NCBI GenBank assembly: GCA_026413225.1
Contig: CM048554.1
Span: 6,960,001-7,024,000 of the forward strand
From: Otis tarda
Taxonomy: Eukaryota; Chordata; Aves; Otidiformes; Otididae
Length of the DNA stretch: 64,000 nt
Reading direction: 5' to 3'
Shown here: positions 47,641 to 60,180 of the stretch, piece after piece
How positions within the stretch are numbered: position 1 is the first letter of the stretch
Layout: each line of letters begins with the position of its first letter
The notes under the pieces: generated by a model
Seen by the model: only the letters and a program-made list of their open reading frames with translations
Told to the model about the DNA's origin: nothing
The model's database searches: none
Position numbers and translations under genes: made by a program

Positions 47641-49297
47641 TCAAATACGCTTTTGCCTTCCTACGACCGAGCTGTGAGCCATTTTACAAGGGTATAAAAG
47701 AAACTCCTGTAGAGCTGAGCTTTAATAGCACCAAGGCTGCTGTACCTACTCGGTCTTTCCCTAGTGCAAGCAAGAGCTGTTTGTGACTATGGAGGAAGGG
47801 CAGCAAATTTTAGTCTGTCATTTCTAGTTTTAGCCTTTATCACAGAGTTGTGGGAATAACCACAGCTTCCCAGCAGAAGTCTGCTGTCTGTAGCATGTCG
47901 CGTGATGCCATCGTGTCCACACAGCTTCAAGCAACTGAATCTGCCTTTGTTTAGCAGTCTTGCTCCAGAGAACATCTCAGCTTTAACTGTGGCTCATTAA
48001 TAGGTTTAGGGGTTAAAATATTGCACCACAGCTCCTGAGAAACTTGGAGTTTTGGCTTTTTACTAAGCCTAATTGCAATGTCCCCTGTACATAGATCAGA
48101 GCTGCTTGGCCCCTGGTTAAGTCTTGCCAGAGAAGTGCTCGCTCAGTGAGAAAAGTGGTTGGTGTCAGGGATGCTGACAGGTAAAGGCATCATGCTATCA
48201 TCCAATTTTTGACTAAGGAAAGATCTTTGTTAGGAAAGCTCTCTGAAAGCACTTAGATGTTCATTGCCCACTGTCAAGAAGCTAGCTTCCAGGTTAAGGA
48301 GGTGAGAAAAACCCAATTGAAAATCACCACAGGGCCAGCCTGTGGCAGGGGAGCTGGGTGGCATTTGCTCCGTGCAGCAGCGCTGTGCCTTCAGCAAGCA
48401 AGAGGGGAAAAGGCATTTGCTCTTGCCTTTCAGTGGGCTCTTTCTGAGCGTGGCAAACCTCATCCTCTGTCGTAATTAATGTATTGTTAGTTTGTCATTA
48501 CTCAGGTCATCTAAATGTCAGTGCTTCTACCCTCTCTGGGCTTTTCCATTTAGAGAAACGTGGAGAATGGGAGAATTAAACTTTGATGGATTACAGTAAA
48601 AATCTCAAGTCTGGGAGGAAGCTGGGCGTTTATTTGAGGTGTGCATAGAGACAGAGGGTTGGCTGTTCTAACGGGGGAAATGTAAACAGATCTGCTTTAA
48701 AAGAGGCAAATAGAAATGTCTAAATGTTGGTTGGCACTCTGAGAAATTTCTAGTCTCGCTAAAGGTAACATGGCTTTCATAAGGCAGATGGTTGCTCACG
48801 GGTCATGTGGCAAAATGAGGAGGCAGAGGAGAGGACTCCATCCGATCTGGCAGAGAAAGCAAAGTGATCTGGTGCCAGGGCATGTGGAGAAAGTCTAAGC
48901 ATTTAGGACGGGTCTGCAAAAACTTGGCTGTTGGGATAATGGGAACGTGCAGCTTCAGTTCTGCTTGTTTGTAGAGGCAGCGCAAGAAGCATGTGAGCTC
49001 TGCATGCTTCGGTGGCCAGCATAATTGAAATTTATAGTAAAATACAAATTAACAGAGGGAAAGTGTTCCTTCTTGTTCCATCTGTGGTGTTTACTCCAAT
49101 TTTATTACCCAGGATGATTGTGAAAAGCGTTCTTGTCACTTGGACTCTTAAAGTCTAAGCAAGAGGTGAGATGCCTGTAGCCTTGATCCGCATAGACAGA
49201 ATGCTCTGTCATGGGGCCAGAAAAATGTTTCCAAAAAAGGACCATGGTTTTAATAATCAATATATGTCTATATATATATATTTAAGAAACTAGTGAT
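47641..49297. other. Unique non-coding sequence
   Basis: No gene or repeat recognised. An AT-rich TATATA stretch (49261-49282) adjoins the following CR1 copy. Confidence 0.55.
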
Positions 49298-49583
49298 AAT
49301 AGGCCTGTTGTCATAGGATGAGGGGTAATGATTTTAAAATAGAAGGAGGTAGATTCAGATTAGATATTAGGAAATTTTTTTTTTATGATGAGGGTGGTAG
49401 AACACTGGAACAGGTTGCCCAGGGAGCTGGTATATGCCCCATCCCTGGAAACATTCAAGGCCAGGTTGGACGGGGCTCTGAGCAACCTGATCTGGTTGAA
49501 GATGTCCCTGCTCCTTGCAGGGGGGTTGGACTAGATGGCCTTTAAAGGTCCCTTCCAACCCTAACCATTCTATGATTCTATGA
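49298..49583 (+). mobile_element. CR1 LINE fragment, 3' end (group 2)
   Basis: Begins AGGCCTGTTGTCATAGGATG, passes through the 3' untranslated region and ends in two tail units (ATTCTATGATTCTATGA). The 3' palindrome reads GGCCTT-TA-AAGGTC, where the changed base still allows a G-U pair in RNA. 5'-truncated within the end of ORF2, beside an AT repeat that may have been part of the target. Confidence 0.94.
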
Positions 49584-50544
49584 ACAGAGAACATGCAAAA
49601 TTGCTCCAACAAATGGCATAACATGTTTGCCCGACTTTGCTTATAATTAAGGATGCCAATGCTGTTAATTGGACAGATACGTGGGAGGCCCTGATTCAAC
49701 AATGTACTTGTGAATCTGTGTGTGAAAAGTTCCCATGAAGCCACAAAGAGGATGTTCCCTTGACTACAGAGGGATATACTTAAGTGCTTTTCTGGAGAGA
49801 GGCCATCAGTAGTCAGATGTAAGGACTCACAGAAGCAAAGCTAGTAGAGCAGTAAAGCTGCTTTAGCTAATGGTCTTACAGAATGGGATCCTAATTTCAT
49901 GAATAAAGATAAGAATGGGGACCACGATGCTTGTGGCCAAAGGAACAGGGCCCTGCGTGTTTCTCAGCAGAGACATAGGCCCATGTTTCTTCCGTAATTA
50001 ATTTTTTTCTTTTTTTTTAGCTTGCTACGTGTCTTAATTTTATGGGATAAAACAGTCTTGCTTGGCTTGCTGCTGGTGGGTTCTCCAGGAGAAGTAAAAA
50101 TTAAGCCCGTCCCAGGTTATTTACGGGAACAGAAATTTGCATTCTGTTATTCCAGCAGTCGTCTTGTTGCGAAGCTGAGAGAGGCTGTGAGTGGCATTCA
50201 AGAAACAGTCTCTAAAGAGGGCTGTCTAATTTTATTGGTCCCATTTGAAAAATTACATTCCTTCATCTCCTCCAAAAAAGAGCTGTGATATCCTCCTCCT
50301 CCCACTCGTCATTTGCAATATAGTCAGCTTTGTACATTGTATAATCACAACACCGAAGCAATAATATTTCATCCAGACTTGCAAGGAGCCTTTGACTCCC
50401 CAGAAAAGCAAGGGAATGGCAGTCAGATTATTTTTTTTTTTCCACCTTCAGCAACATGCAAAGACACAGTTATACAGGCTCTCTGGGACTCAGATGATTT
50501 CAGCTCATCTGCTGAAATAAAGGGACTTCTGATTATAGATATAG

Positions 50545-50577
<33 letters not shown>

Positions 50578-51703
50578 CCTCACAGGCTGGAAGAAATGGC
50601 ATCCACAGCCAGTTATCTCTGGGGGGTGGTGGAGAGGGAGAAAGCTGAAAAATAGAGAGAGGCATATGTGTCACTAAATTAATGTACCTGCTCTGCTGTA
50701 GGATAGTCACATCAGTGTCACTGCTGTCATCCGGCACCACCGCCGGCATTAAGTGAAAACGAGTCTGTCACACTTCATTTACTAGGCTTTGATGATGGAT
50801 TTGGTGAATTTGCCTGGGATGATGGACCCTTCTCTCATATAAATGACACAAGAGCAGGTGATGGGTCCCAATGACATCGGCATGATGGTGCAAAACAGGC
50901 AGCTGTAATCCTTGGGGGAGAAGCAGAGTTGGGCAAGGCTCCCAGCCGCAGTCAGAGTGGGCTATGGAAAGTCTGAGAAGTGCTACAGCAGCTTGGTACG
51001 ACATGTGGGTATTACCCTGTGGGAATAAACTCCAGTCACCAAAGGTCTGATTTGAGGTAAGCACAGAGAAGCCCAGAGCCCCAGCATTGCATCTTAGGGG
51101 TTTCATGTTAACATCCTAACTCATGGATGGATCTCGCTGCTTCCAGGGAGGAAGCACAGGCTCTAAAACCCAGATATATCAAACATCCAGAGATGTAAAT
51201 AATGTAAATTGTTCATTTGAAAGACAGAATCTGACAGTTAGGCTATGACCCTGCAAAATCATAGAGTGTGTGAAGAGGGACAGGGAAAGTGCAGGCCATC
51301 TCTTCTATCCCTTCAACGGAGATTTTTCATCTGTATACTTGTATGAGCTGTCTCACGCCTAGTGTGATGACAGTGCTTCCTAATCTAAAGTCAAAATGCA
51401 GCTAGCTTGTAGCCCTTGGAAACTCAGTGAGTGATTCAGGGTGGTTGGGCAGAACAACTGGATTTTGATGCATTTAGATTCCCAGCTTCCCTGGAAATCG
51501 ATGTCAAATGTACCCTTTGGCATCTGAAATACTTTTAAAATCTGGCCCTAAATGTATTTATCCTGCAGGAAGTATCTGAGTTGCAATCAAAATGTTGAAT
51601 TTATGACAAAAATCTGTCCTGTGGCAAAGCATTAACGCTACTCACCCTGAAATTAATCGCAGATGCAACACTGGTTATACTGCAGAGAGAACTGGGAAAA
51701 AAA
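49584..51703. other. Unique non-coding sequence
   Basis: Contains a TAGATA/TA repeat running into a 19-T tract (50533-50576). Around 50716-50961 both strands have coding-like frames (see findings), neither supported enough to be called a gene. Confidence 0.5.
50533..50576. repeat. (TA)n microsatellite plus poly-T
   Basis: TATAGATATAGATATATATATATAT followed by 19 T. Confidence 0.9.
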
Positions 51704-52829
51704 ATCATAGAATCATAGAATGGTTAGAGTTGGAAGGGACCTTCAAAGGTCATCTAGTCCAACCCCTCTGCAAGAAGCAGGAACATCCCTGACTAGATCA
51801 GGTTGCTCAGAGCCTCATCCAACCTTGCCTTGAACATTTCCAGGGATGGGGCCTCCATCACCTTTCTGGGCAACCTGTTCCAGTGTTCCACCACCCTCAT
51901 TGTAAAAATTTTTTTCCTAATATCCAATCTAAATCTACCCCCCTCTATTTTAAAACCATTACTCCTTGTTCTATCGCAACATGCCCTACTGAACAGCCTC
52001 TCCCCATCTTTCTTGTAGGCCCCCTTGAAGTACTGGAAGGCTGCTATAAGGTCTCCCCAGAGCCTCCTCTTCTCCAGGCTGAACAGCCCCAACTCTCTCA
52101 GCCTGTCCTCATAGGAGAGGTGCTCCAGCCCTTTTATCATCTTTGTGGCCCTCCTCTGGACCTTCTCCAACTGGTCCATGTCCTTCTTGTGTTGGGGGCT
52201 CCAGAACTGGACACAGTACTCCAGGTGGGGTCTCACCAGGGCAGAGTAGAGGGGCAGAATCACCTCCCTCGACCTGCTGGCCACGCTCCTCTTGATGCAG
52301 CCCAGGATGTGGTTCGCTTTCTGGGCCGCAAGGGCGCATTGCCTGCTCATGTTGAGCTTCTCATCCACCAGCACTCCCAAGTCCTTCTCCTCAGGGCTGC
52401 TCTCGATCCGTTCCCCGCCCAGCCTGTATTTGTGCCTGGGATTGCCATGACCCAGGTGCAGGACCTTGCACTTGGCCTGGTTGAACTTCATGAGGTTGGC
52501 ACGGGCCCACCTCTCCAGCCTGTCCAGGTCCCTCTGGATGGCATCCCTCCCTTCCAGCGTGTCAACGGCACCACACAACTTGGTGTCATCGGCAAACTTG
52601 ATGAGGGTGCACTCTATCCCACTGTCCATGTCGCCGACAAAGATGTTGAACAAGGCTGGGCCCAACACGGACCTCTGAGGAATGCCACTCGTGACCGGTC
52701 TCCACTTGGACATTGCACCGTTAACCACCACTCTCTGAGTGTGGCCATCCAGCCAACTCCTTATCCACCGAGTGGTCTGTCCATCAAACCCATGTCTCTC
52801 TAGTTTAGAGAGAAGGATGTCGTGCGGGA
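51704..52829 (-). mobile_element. Best-preserved CR1 LINE copy, RT to 3' tail (copy B, group 2)
   Basis: The minus-strand element has two tail units at the low coordinate (ATCATAGAATCATAGAATGG). The 3' palindrome GACCTT-CA-AAGGTC is intact at 51738-51751. The body runs from the middle of reverse transcriptase to the end of the element and is abruptly cut at 52829, inside the segment that in copy A reads [17 protein letters not shown]. No obvious target duplication is visible, as is common for CR1. The lack of frame damage makes it probably the youngest CR1 copy in the window. Confidence 0.96.
51793..52829 (-). pseudogene. CR1 ORF2 C-terminal two-fifths, frame intact
   Basis: Reverse transcriptase of the CR1 retrotransposon copies element RNA at the nicked target. 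About 345 codons are open from the truncation point to the natural stop. Visible parts: [20 protein letters not shown] motif B region [17 protein letters not shown]; the catalytic motif FADDTKLCG (FADD codons at 52596-52585); GYLG-like region [14 protein letters not shown]; then the C-terminal zone [34 protein letters not shown] and VVEHWNRLP. Motif B has Arg (codon at 52674-52672) where the family normally has Gly (PQGS), one G-to-A change that would be expected to damage activity. With no endonuclease, ORF1 or promoter it cannot move by itself. Confidence 0.92.
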
Positions 52830-55800
52830 TATATATTAAGATTTTTTTTTTTTCCTGAATGAAATAGATAAATAGCCAATCTCCATAGAAAGTCTTTCTG
52901 GACTATGTTAACATAGAATGATATGGGCTTCAATAATCAGTAATCTCAATTTGTTTGAAGAAGCAGCATTTTGTTAGTGTCCATGTAAGGTGGGGCACAG
53001 CTATGGATGTCTGTACACCCATAGTCCTGGTTTTGCACCATTTAATCACCACCCAGAGTACCATGAGTTTTGACTGAGATCCAAGACAAGCTTTGCATCC
53101 TGCCCTGCTCTGGGATGGGCAGAGAGGGGCTGACTTAGCAGTGCCCTGGGCATTTTTTATTGCAAAATCTTCTGGTGGGCAGCGGCTTCATGTTTTGGGT
53201 GCCCCTTTGTGCCCTTCTTACACCTCCACCGCAGCCATCAAGCTCTCCATCAAGTGGTAGGACCTGCTGCTTCACCTTATTTTTGGTGTGGTGCCAGCAA
53301 AAGCAACGCTATTAAAACTAATTAGATAAATATATATGTATTTTGTAATCAGGCAGTTAATTATGGCTTAGGGAGCAGATGGCAGTCCCTGGCATTTACT
53401 CTATCTATTCATAGCTGGTTTAAAGTGAAGTATATATATTGCAGCTAATTATGTCTCAATAGAAAATATGTAGGTAATTGTGAACTTACCCTTTGTCTCA
53501 TCGCATGTTATTTGTCTGAAGAGTGCAAGCTGTTGTTGGAGATCTGTAGGTAGGGTCTCTGTGGTAACCCCTCTTTTATCCCCTCTCCACGGTTTGGATG
53601 ACAGTGTCTCTAACCTGTTACCACTGCTCTTTTGTAGGAGAGCTGAGGCTATCATTTACTTTTTTCTTTAAAAGATTATAAAATGTTTAACTCTGTCTTC
53701 TTAAAATCCAGATGGGTGGTACAGAAGTAATAAGAGCTCTACCACTGCTGGAAAAATATGGAGAGAGGAACTTTTGAAAACCTCTAAGAAACATTTGGTT
53801 TCTTTCCAATGTCATCTGTAAAATCATTTTACTAACACCTGTGAAACATTATATCATCTTCTCACACACACCCCCAAGCTGAAGTTTCTGTTGGGGAAAA
53901 AATATTTGCAGAAATGTAGATTAGGAAAAGTTTGAAAACCCCTGTGGAAAATGAGGAGGCTGAGTTTTGGCTTCCCACACCCAGTGCACCCTCCATACAC
54001 TTTTTAGGATGTCTTTCTCAGCAAGAGAGGGCCACTCCAAGCCTGGAGCATTTGTGCTTTCTTCAGTGTCTGACTTAGGAGATTATCAGGTCTAATTTAA
54101 TTTGAGAGCATGAAGGGTGCTGATTTCACAAAGGGAAAACAAGGGAAATAAGAATGAAATGTCAGAGGGTATCAGCCTACATGCCTAATGAGCTATGTTG
54201 GGGTTTTTTCCTTAGCGATTAACTTCTGAGGCATTTCACTCCTGCTCAAATTAACGTTTTCAGAAAGGAAGAAGGAAACCCAGCATTGTATCCAGAGGAA
54301 TGTCATGGTTTCTGGCTTTGGTCACAAAGCTTGAAAAGACTAGAATAAATACATAAGTGTTTACCGGCCAAAACCATGGCCACAGCCTGGAGCTTTTTTA
54401 AGCAGGGATTAAGCTAGATTGGAGCTGTTGTCTTCAGCCAATGTGCATTTTAGGTTTTAACCTAAAATGATATAATCTAAATTTTTTGAGCTTTTTTAAC
54501 TGAGTTGAGGCTTGAAAGCATATATGTGAACAAGTCTACTTCCAGACATTCCAAGTAAAATCCCTTAAGCCTTGTAGATCGTGGCACTGTAGAGGTAAAA
54601 GAAACTGTCATAGAAACGATTCATGAGCCTCATACTATTTATTTGATGAAATTATTCACTCTATACATTCCCAGGTCAATGATATTTCTGCCTCCTATTG
54701 CTCACTGTATGTATGAAATGCTTTATTTATGCAAAAAGCTTTAGAAATTTTGTAACAGCTTACATAAAATTCTAAGAAAGATGACCCTTTCTCTCCTGTT
54801 GTTATATTGTGACTGAATAAGCAGAATATTTGGGAACACATAGTCCTTGTACATACAGCTGATTAGGTGTATGTGGATATATTCATATTCTGATCACAGG
54901 TTTTTGTATAAATAAGAAGAATAATGGTGTTTTGTACACAAAGTAAATGCTAAGATCTAAACAGTGAAACAGCATGATTCAGTAGAGCAAGATGTGTTTG
55001 ATTTGGGTTATTTTTTTTGGCCAAAAAGCAGTAATAATAAATTTGTAATGCTCAATTTCAAATTTTGGACTTGAAAATGCTATTTATCATTTAGATTCTC
55101 TTGATAGAAAATAACAATAATTAAAGTGGTGTTTTCCGCCATAGCTTGAAATCTTCTGATGAACCCATTAGTTCTGATGGTAAAATTTATATTAAAGAAA
55201 ATGTTCCTTATTTCCAGTAAAGAAGGTAAAAATAGAAGGATCTTGGGGTCACATAAGAGCTCTTTGTAGTTTAAGATCATCTAATGGTAAGTAAAACAAG
55301 AAACTAATTTCTGAAGAAGTCCACTATGCACTGTGTCAATTAAATAATAAAAATAAGTAAGCACCATTGTCACGACTGGGCACAGACTGCAAAATTAAAA
55401 GCACGTTCCTTTGGCATTACTGCTACCACAGCTTTAGGAAGAGAGATCCTTGCAGCCTCTGGGGACCCGTACGTACAAGCATCCTCTGTTAACTCAAGCT
55501 TCTCCCCATTCCTAGCGCTTTCAGAGCTCTACAGAGAGGGTGCTGCTCTCTTTAATTTTGCCCAGCTTTGTCCCTTCTAACCTTCTCAGAGGCACAGAGA
55601 AAAATCAATTGAATTATACTTGTTTTGGGGGGATTGGAGAATAATGGAAGTAGCTCTTATGGACGCAACACAAAGACTGCATCCATTCATCCCTGAGGCG
55701 CGATGAATGGAGGTGTGAATTGATTTTGACTGTGCTACCTCGAGAGCTGGGACTTCAGCAGGAACCTTACAAAAAAAGACAAATTGCATTCTGCATTGTG

Positions 55801-56939
55801 TAGAATTATATTCTTTGTTCTTTAAACAGGCCTTATGCTGAATAACATCCAGGCAAGTTATATGATTATATAGAGAACTCCTTGGGAATCCTGGTAGTTT
55901 CCAATGCTCTAGAAGGGTGTCAGGGAAATTGTAGTCTGACGCACGCTGTCAAATTTGCCTGCTGGGTGGTTTAGCAATGAGTCCAATGAGGTCAGCCTTC
56001 TTAATTTGTTATCTGCATTGTGTAATATTTCTGTCTTTGTGATTTATCTTTATTTTCAATTGTTTTTCTTCTTATTAAATCATAATTTAATTTTCATTTT
56101 ATTAAACCAGAACACTTCTGCCATCGCAGACAAAAATAAAACTGACATTAGCATTACTATGTAACCACAAAATTATGCTGCAGGCTAGCAGGCATTTTAC
56201 CTGGACAGGGATGCTCTAAATTCTCCTGCAATGATCAGTTACTTCACATCTTCCTAACTTTATGATTTACTATTGTGTACATATTAAAAATATTAGCCCA
56301 ATTTGTCTGAAGTTTTGGGCTGGCTGCCATCAGTCATTTTACACTCTGTAGCCTTTCTCTTTTCTCAGAATTTTATAAACATCATATAAGCACATAAATA
56401 TGTATTGAATTGACTTTTATATTGAATGTGTATCCCATTTTACAAGCATTTGTTGTTCTCATTTCATCAAACAAATTAAAAAACATCTGGGTTAAAATAT
56501 CCAGTATTCCCCAAATTATATGACACCAGAAAGTGGGGAGAAAAAACAAATCTAGAACATTAATCAACTCCTAGCATAGCACAACAGTTTATTAGGAAGG
56601 ATATGTAATTTTTATTAAATTGTTTCATGAAAGAATGACAAACAAACAAAAGCTTATTTTAAAAGCCAAGACATATATTTCATCCATAAATTGATGTGAT
56701 GCAACTTTTAAGTCCTTTAAGTGACACTCACAGTGTAGCAGTGAGTGCTGAGGGCTCTTATAACAATGGGTGATTAAAGCTGGTGAAACAATTCACCTAG
56801 AACATATATATGTGTATCCTGTATACATTAAAAAAAAAGAAAAATTCCAGGCATTAGAAAGGAGGAGGAGCTAAGGCCCCAAATTCAAGTTCTGTGAGCA
56901 CATGCAGGTGTCCAGCTCCTAGAAACATGTCCCCTTGAG

Positions 56940-56941
<2 letters not shown>
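52830..56941. other. Unique non-coding sequence
   Basis: AT-rich, particularly 54400-55400 and 56000-56800. No gene, repeat or splice-supported frame recognised. Confidence 0.55.

Positions 56942-56970
<29 letters not shown>
56942..56970. repeat. Poly-T tract (29)
   Basis: Longest homopolymer in the window, uninterrupted. No identifiable retroelement or processed pseudogene body adjoins it on either strand. Confidence 0.95.
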
Positions 56971-59399
56971 CCTACAACTAAAATTTGGTCCTGCTACTCT
57001 AGCACTGGACCTTATAATTTGTTCCTCATTCATTATTGGAAGTTAATTGCTATCACTGTACAAATAATAATAAAATTATTATACTGTAATGATCATGTCA
57101 TAAACTCCAGGAGAAGGAAGCACTTGGGAAGGAAGAGCATTCTATGACCTCATGCTAATCAAAATTGCTGTTGAATTTAGTGCTTCTGTGGCATTGTTAA
57201 TAATAATAAATACAAAACAATGTATCCTGCTCGAGCGGGTAATTATACTTGGCCGGGTTGAATTTATTTGCTTTGTGTTCAGTTGAGCTGAACTGACATG
57301 CAAGTGACATGTCGTAAGTTTATGGCACCTGTCACTCATCCTGAATAAATGACCTTTTCAGAGATACACAATTAATTTTCTGCAATGCTTCTGATATGGA
57401 AGGAAACTACCTTATTCACATTATCTTAGGAGGTGTAGAATTTTTTCCCCTCTGTTAGAAGGCTCAAGGAATGCATGAATAATATTTAATATATAAAATA
57501 TATTCAATATTTAATATATTGAATCTTTGAAAATTTGAATGGTTTCACGAATCTTAAAGGAAGTCTATCCTCATAATTGTGATTTGTGAGATACTTTTAT
57601 TCTTCCTTATCTTTGATATTGAATTGCCCAGTACTTGAGAATGCTTCCTGAAAGGGTCCTCTGATTTGTATCAGCTCACAAAAATTTACAGATGCAGACT
57701 TGTAGCTATGATGTGTCTGAACATCCTTTTTAGTACCATCAGCCTCCAGCTGGGAAGGCGACACTCGCTTTAGTGTGAATCTGCTCCACTCATTTTCCAC
57801 TCAAGGGCAGTCAGAGTTCACTCTTAAAGATGGCTATTACAAGAGTCGATCATTTCAGGTAGCTTAATTGTATTTGACCAGGCAATTTGTGTGCTTCTCA
57901 TTTAGTGAATACTTTTTAAAGTTATCCTGGAAGGTTCCAGGGCGTTAGCTGCTCTAGAGGATGTCAGTCTATCCTTGCTCTGTATGCTGTGGATGCTTTG
58001 TGCTGTAACCTTCCACTAATAAGAAAATCAATGTTTTAAGTCCCACCCTGTTACGGTGTTCAAATTCACTCTGTTTAGATGTAAATTTTTTTAATCTCTG
58101 GAACGAAAAGCAAGGGAAGAAACCCTAGCAATTCTGTAAATGGATTTAGATCTTGAAGGATGTGACTTACGGGACAATACATCTTGCCTCTTGTGTTTAA
58201 TGCTGAAAAATATATGCACAATATCCTGTTTGGTATTGAAGTGACACAGGCAGCAAGGACAGGTTGTCACAAAGCCTGGACCCATCTTCTCAGTGTCATA
58301 AGCAGACCGGGAAGGAGATGGTCCCTTTGGATTTTCTGTAAAAATGTGGTTTTCTGCTGCAACGTGGTTTGCTTTCTGCATGGAAGAAATCGATAGACAG
58401 CGAGGAAGGACAGTGGAAACTATTTGGACGGCTTTAGCAAGCATTGATTATGCAGCTTGTTTTGTCATGCAGTCTAAAGAAAGAGTTTAATTGTTTCTAA
58501 CAGTTTGCTCTTGGTGTCAGAGCTCTCCAGATGATGCATCATAGCCCTGTTGTAAGGAGCGTAGCACTGAGTTACTGCTCTCCCATTTTCTGCCTTTCTT
58601 CTCACACCACTGTTACAGTCCGTGTGGAGCGAGGAAACTCTACAGGCTGACGGAGTAATATTCTGGCACTGCAAGGACTGACGACATCTTTTTTTTTTTT
58701 TTCCCTCCATTTTGAAAAAATTAAAGGAAGACCAAAAAAAAAAGCAATGCTGAAATGTGTTTTGTTTCCCTGAGGAGAGGAAGGAGGTAGACCAGGGGTG
58801 TGGGGCACAAAGCTCGGAAAAGTGTGAGCTACAGGCACACCTTCTGCTTTACAGCTTAGCTGTTGTGGGACAGTATTGCTGTTCTGCCAAAATCCATCCT
58901 GTTCCAACCTGGCTGCGTGAATTGAGGTGCCTGGTAGAAACCTCTCTGTCCTCTCTGTGACTCCAGAGACGGTGTTAAAAGCTTTGCTAGCAAAGGGCAG
59001 TGCTGCCAGGTAGCCATCCATCACTTGCTTGTTCCTGTTCCCCAACCAGAACAAGTTTTCTCCAGAGACCGGCAGAGTGTGAGTAATTTAAACAGGTTTT
59101 GCTGGTGAACCATGCCCCCTTTGAAGCACTGCTGCACAGATCCTGTCCCTTAGCCTGCAGTGTGTCCCTTGGGAAGCCTGGGGCAGACTTTGCATTTGGT
59201 GTGGTGTGGGCAGAGGGATGCAACCCAACCCTGAACACGGTTTGAATTAAAAGATGAGCTTCCTCCTCTGTTGCTGGTTTGTTTTGGTTTGTTTTTTTTT
59301 TTTTTTGCAAAGGGGAGATGATTATACTTCTCTTTTTCCTTTCTTCAAAAGCTTTCGGCATTCTGGAGCATGATTTTGAAAATCCTGATGGTACAGTTC
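56971..59399. other. Unique non-coding sequence
   Basis: AT-rich; an AT-only repeat with direct and inverted symmetry lies at 57481-57524, and T-rich tracts lie near 58690 and 59291. No gene supported; the 150-codon minus-strand frame at 58602-59054 carries no signature. Confidence 0.55.
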
Positions 59400-60180
59400 A
59401 TGGAAATATAGCTTGTGTGTAGTGGAAAATGGAATGTTAATGCATTATTAGGAACAATGTAATATATTGACTACTCCGTAAGTCTCCAAGCTTATGTCTT
59501 CCTCCAGATAGCCCTTGATGCTATAAGCTATGTGATTAATAACCCATTGTCATATATTGTGTGAACCATCTATTGTTGACATTTTCTCAAGGGAGCAATT
59601 CAAATAATGTTGCAAAGACATCACCCCTCAGCTTTCCCAGACTTTTAAATTGATATTTAATACAAAATAACCTTGGCTATATGATTTAACCCTTTTGAGG
59701 AGGGAGGCCTGGAAAAATTGTTTCAGACAAAAACCTTGGAGTGAGCCCCATATTAGCCAAAAGTGCCATCAGAGCTGTACACCCTCACCAAGACAAATAC
59801 TGGAGAGAAGACAATTCTTTCTACCAGTGTTAGGCTTCCAAATTGTGAGTGTGAACTAGATAATAATTGAAAGGAAACTAATTTAGCAGCGATTTCTATG
59901 AAGCCAGCAGTCCCTGCCTCAATGCCCATTTAACTTAGCACACTAGGGAGCCTGCAAATATAGACAGTAAAATCTCTTTTCATAATGGATGAATTAATTT
60001 AACCAGCCTAGTTAATTCAAATGCAAATTATGTGTTGAAAGTGTCCATTATTTATTGCTTCATCTAAGACTGTTTCTCTTTTTCTCTCCTTAATTTCTGA
60101 AGTGCAGTAGAGAAGTGCTGAGCTACCAAACACTCTCTTAGACACCAGCCAATTTTAGTACACTTTCAAATTACGTTTGA
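59400..60180. promoter_or_regulatory. Possible conserved regulatory region
   Basis: About 780 bp of repeat-free AT-rich sequence with many TAAT/ATTA cores, a perfect octamer ATGCAAAT (60021-60028) next to TTAATTC, and GTGATTAATAACCCATTG. This resembles ancient non-coding enhancers of developmental genes. There is no coding potential. Composition and motifs only. Confidence 0.22.

Noticed and set aside
51883-52803. 306-codon plus-strand open frame over the CR1 copy
   Set aside because: Exact shadow of the real reverse-transcriptase frame on the minus strand; its translation shows no domain.
54301-54340. Possible second LTR start (TGTCATGGTTT)
   Set aside because: No matching ACA end, target duplication, TATA box or polyadenylation signal at LTR spacing; does not resemble the 4093 LTR beyond the first bases.
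58602-59054. 150-codon minus-strand frame
   Set aside because: Includes the translation of a poly-T tract as lysines, has no domain and no splice context.
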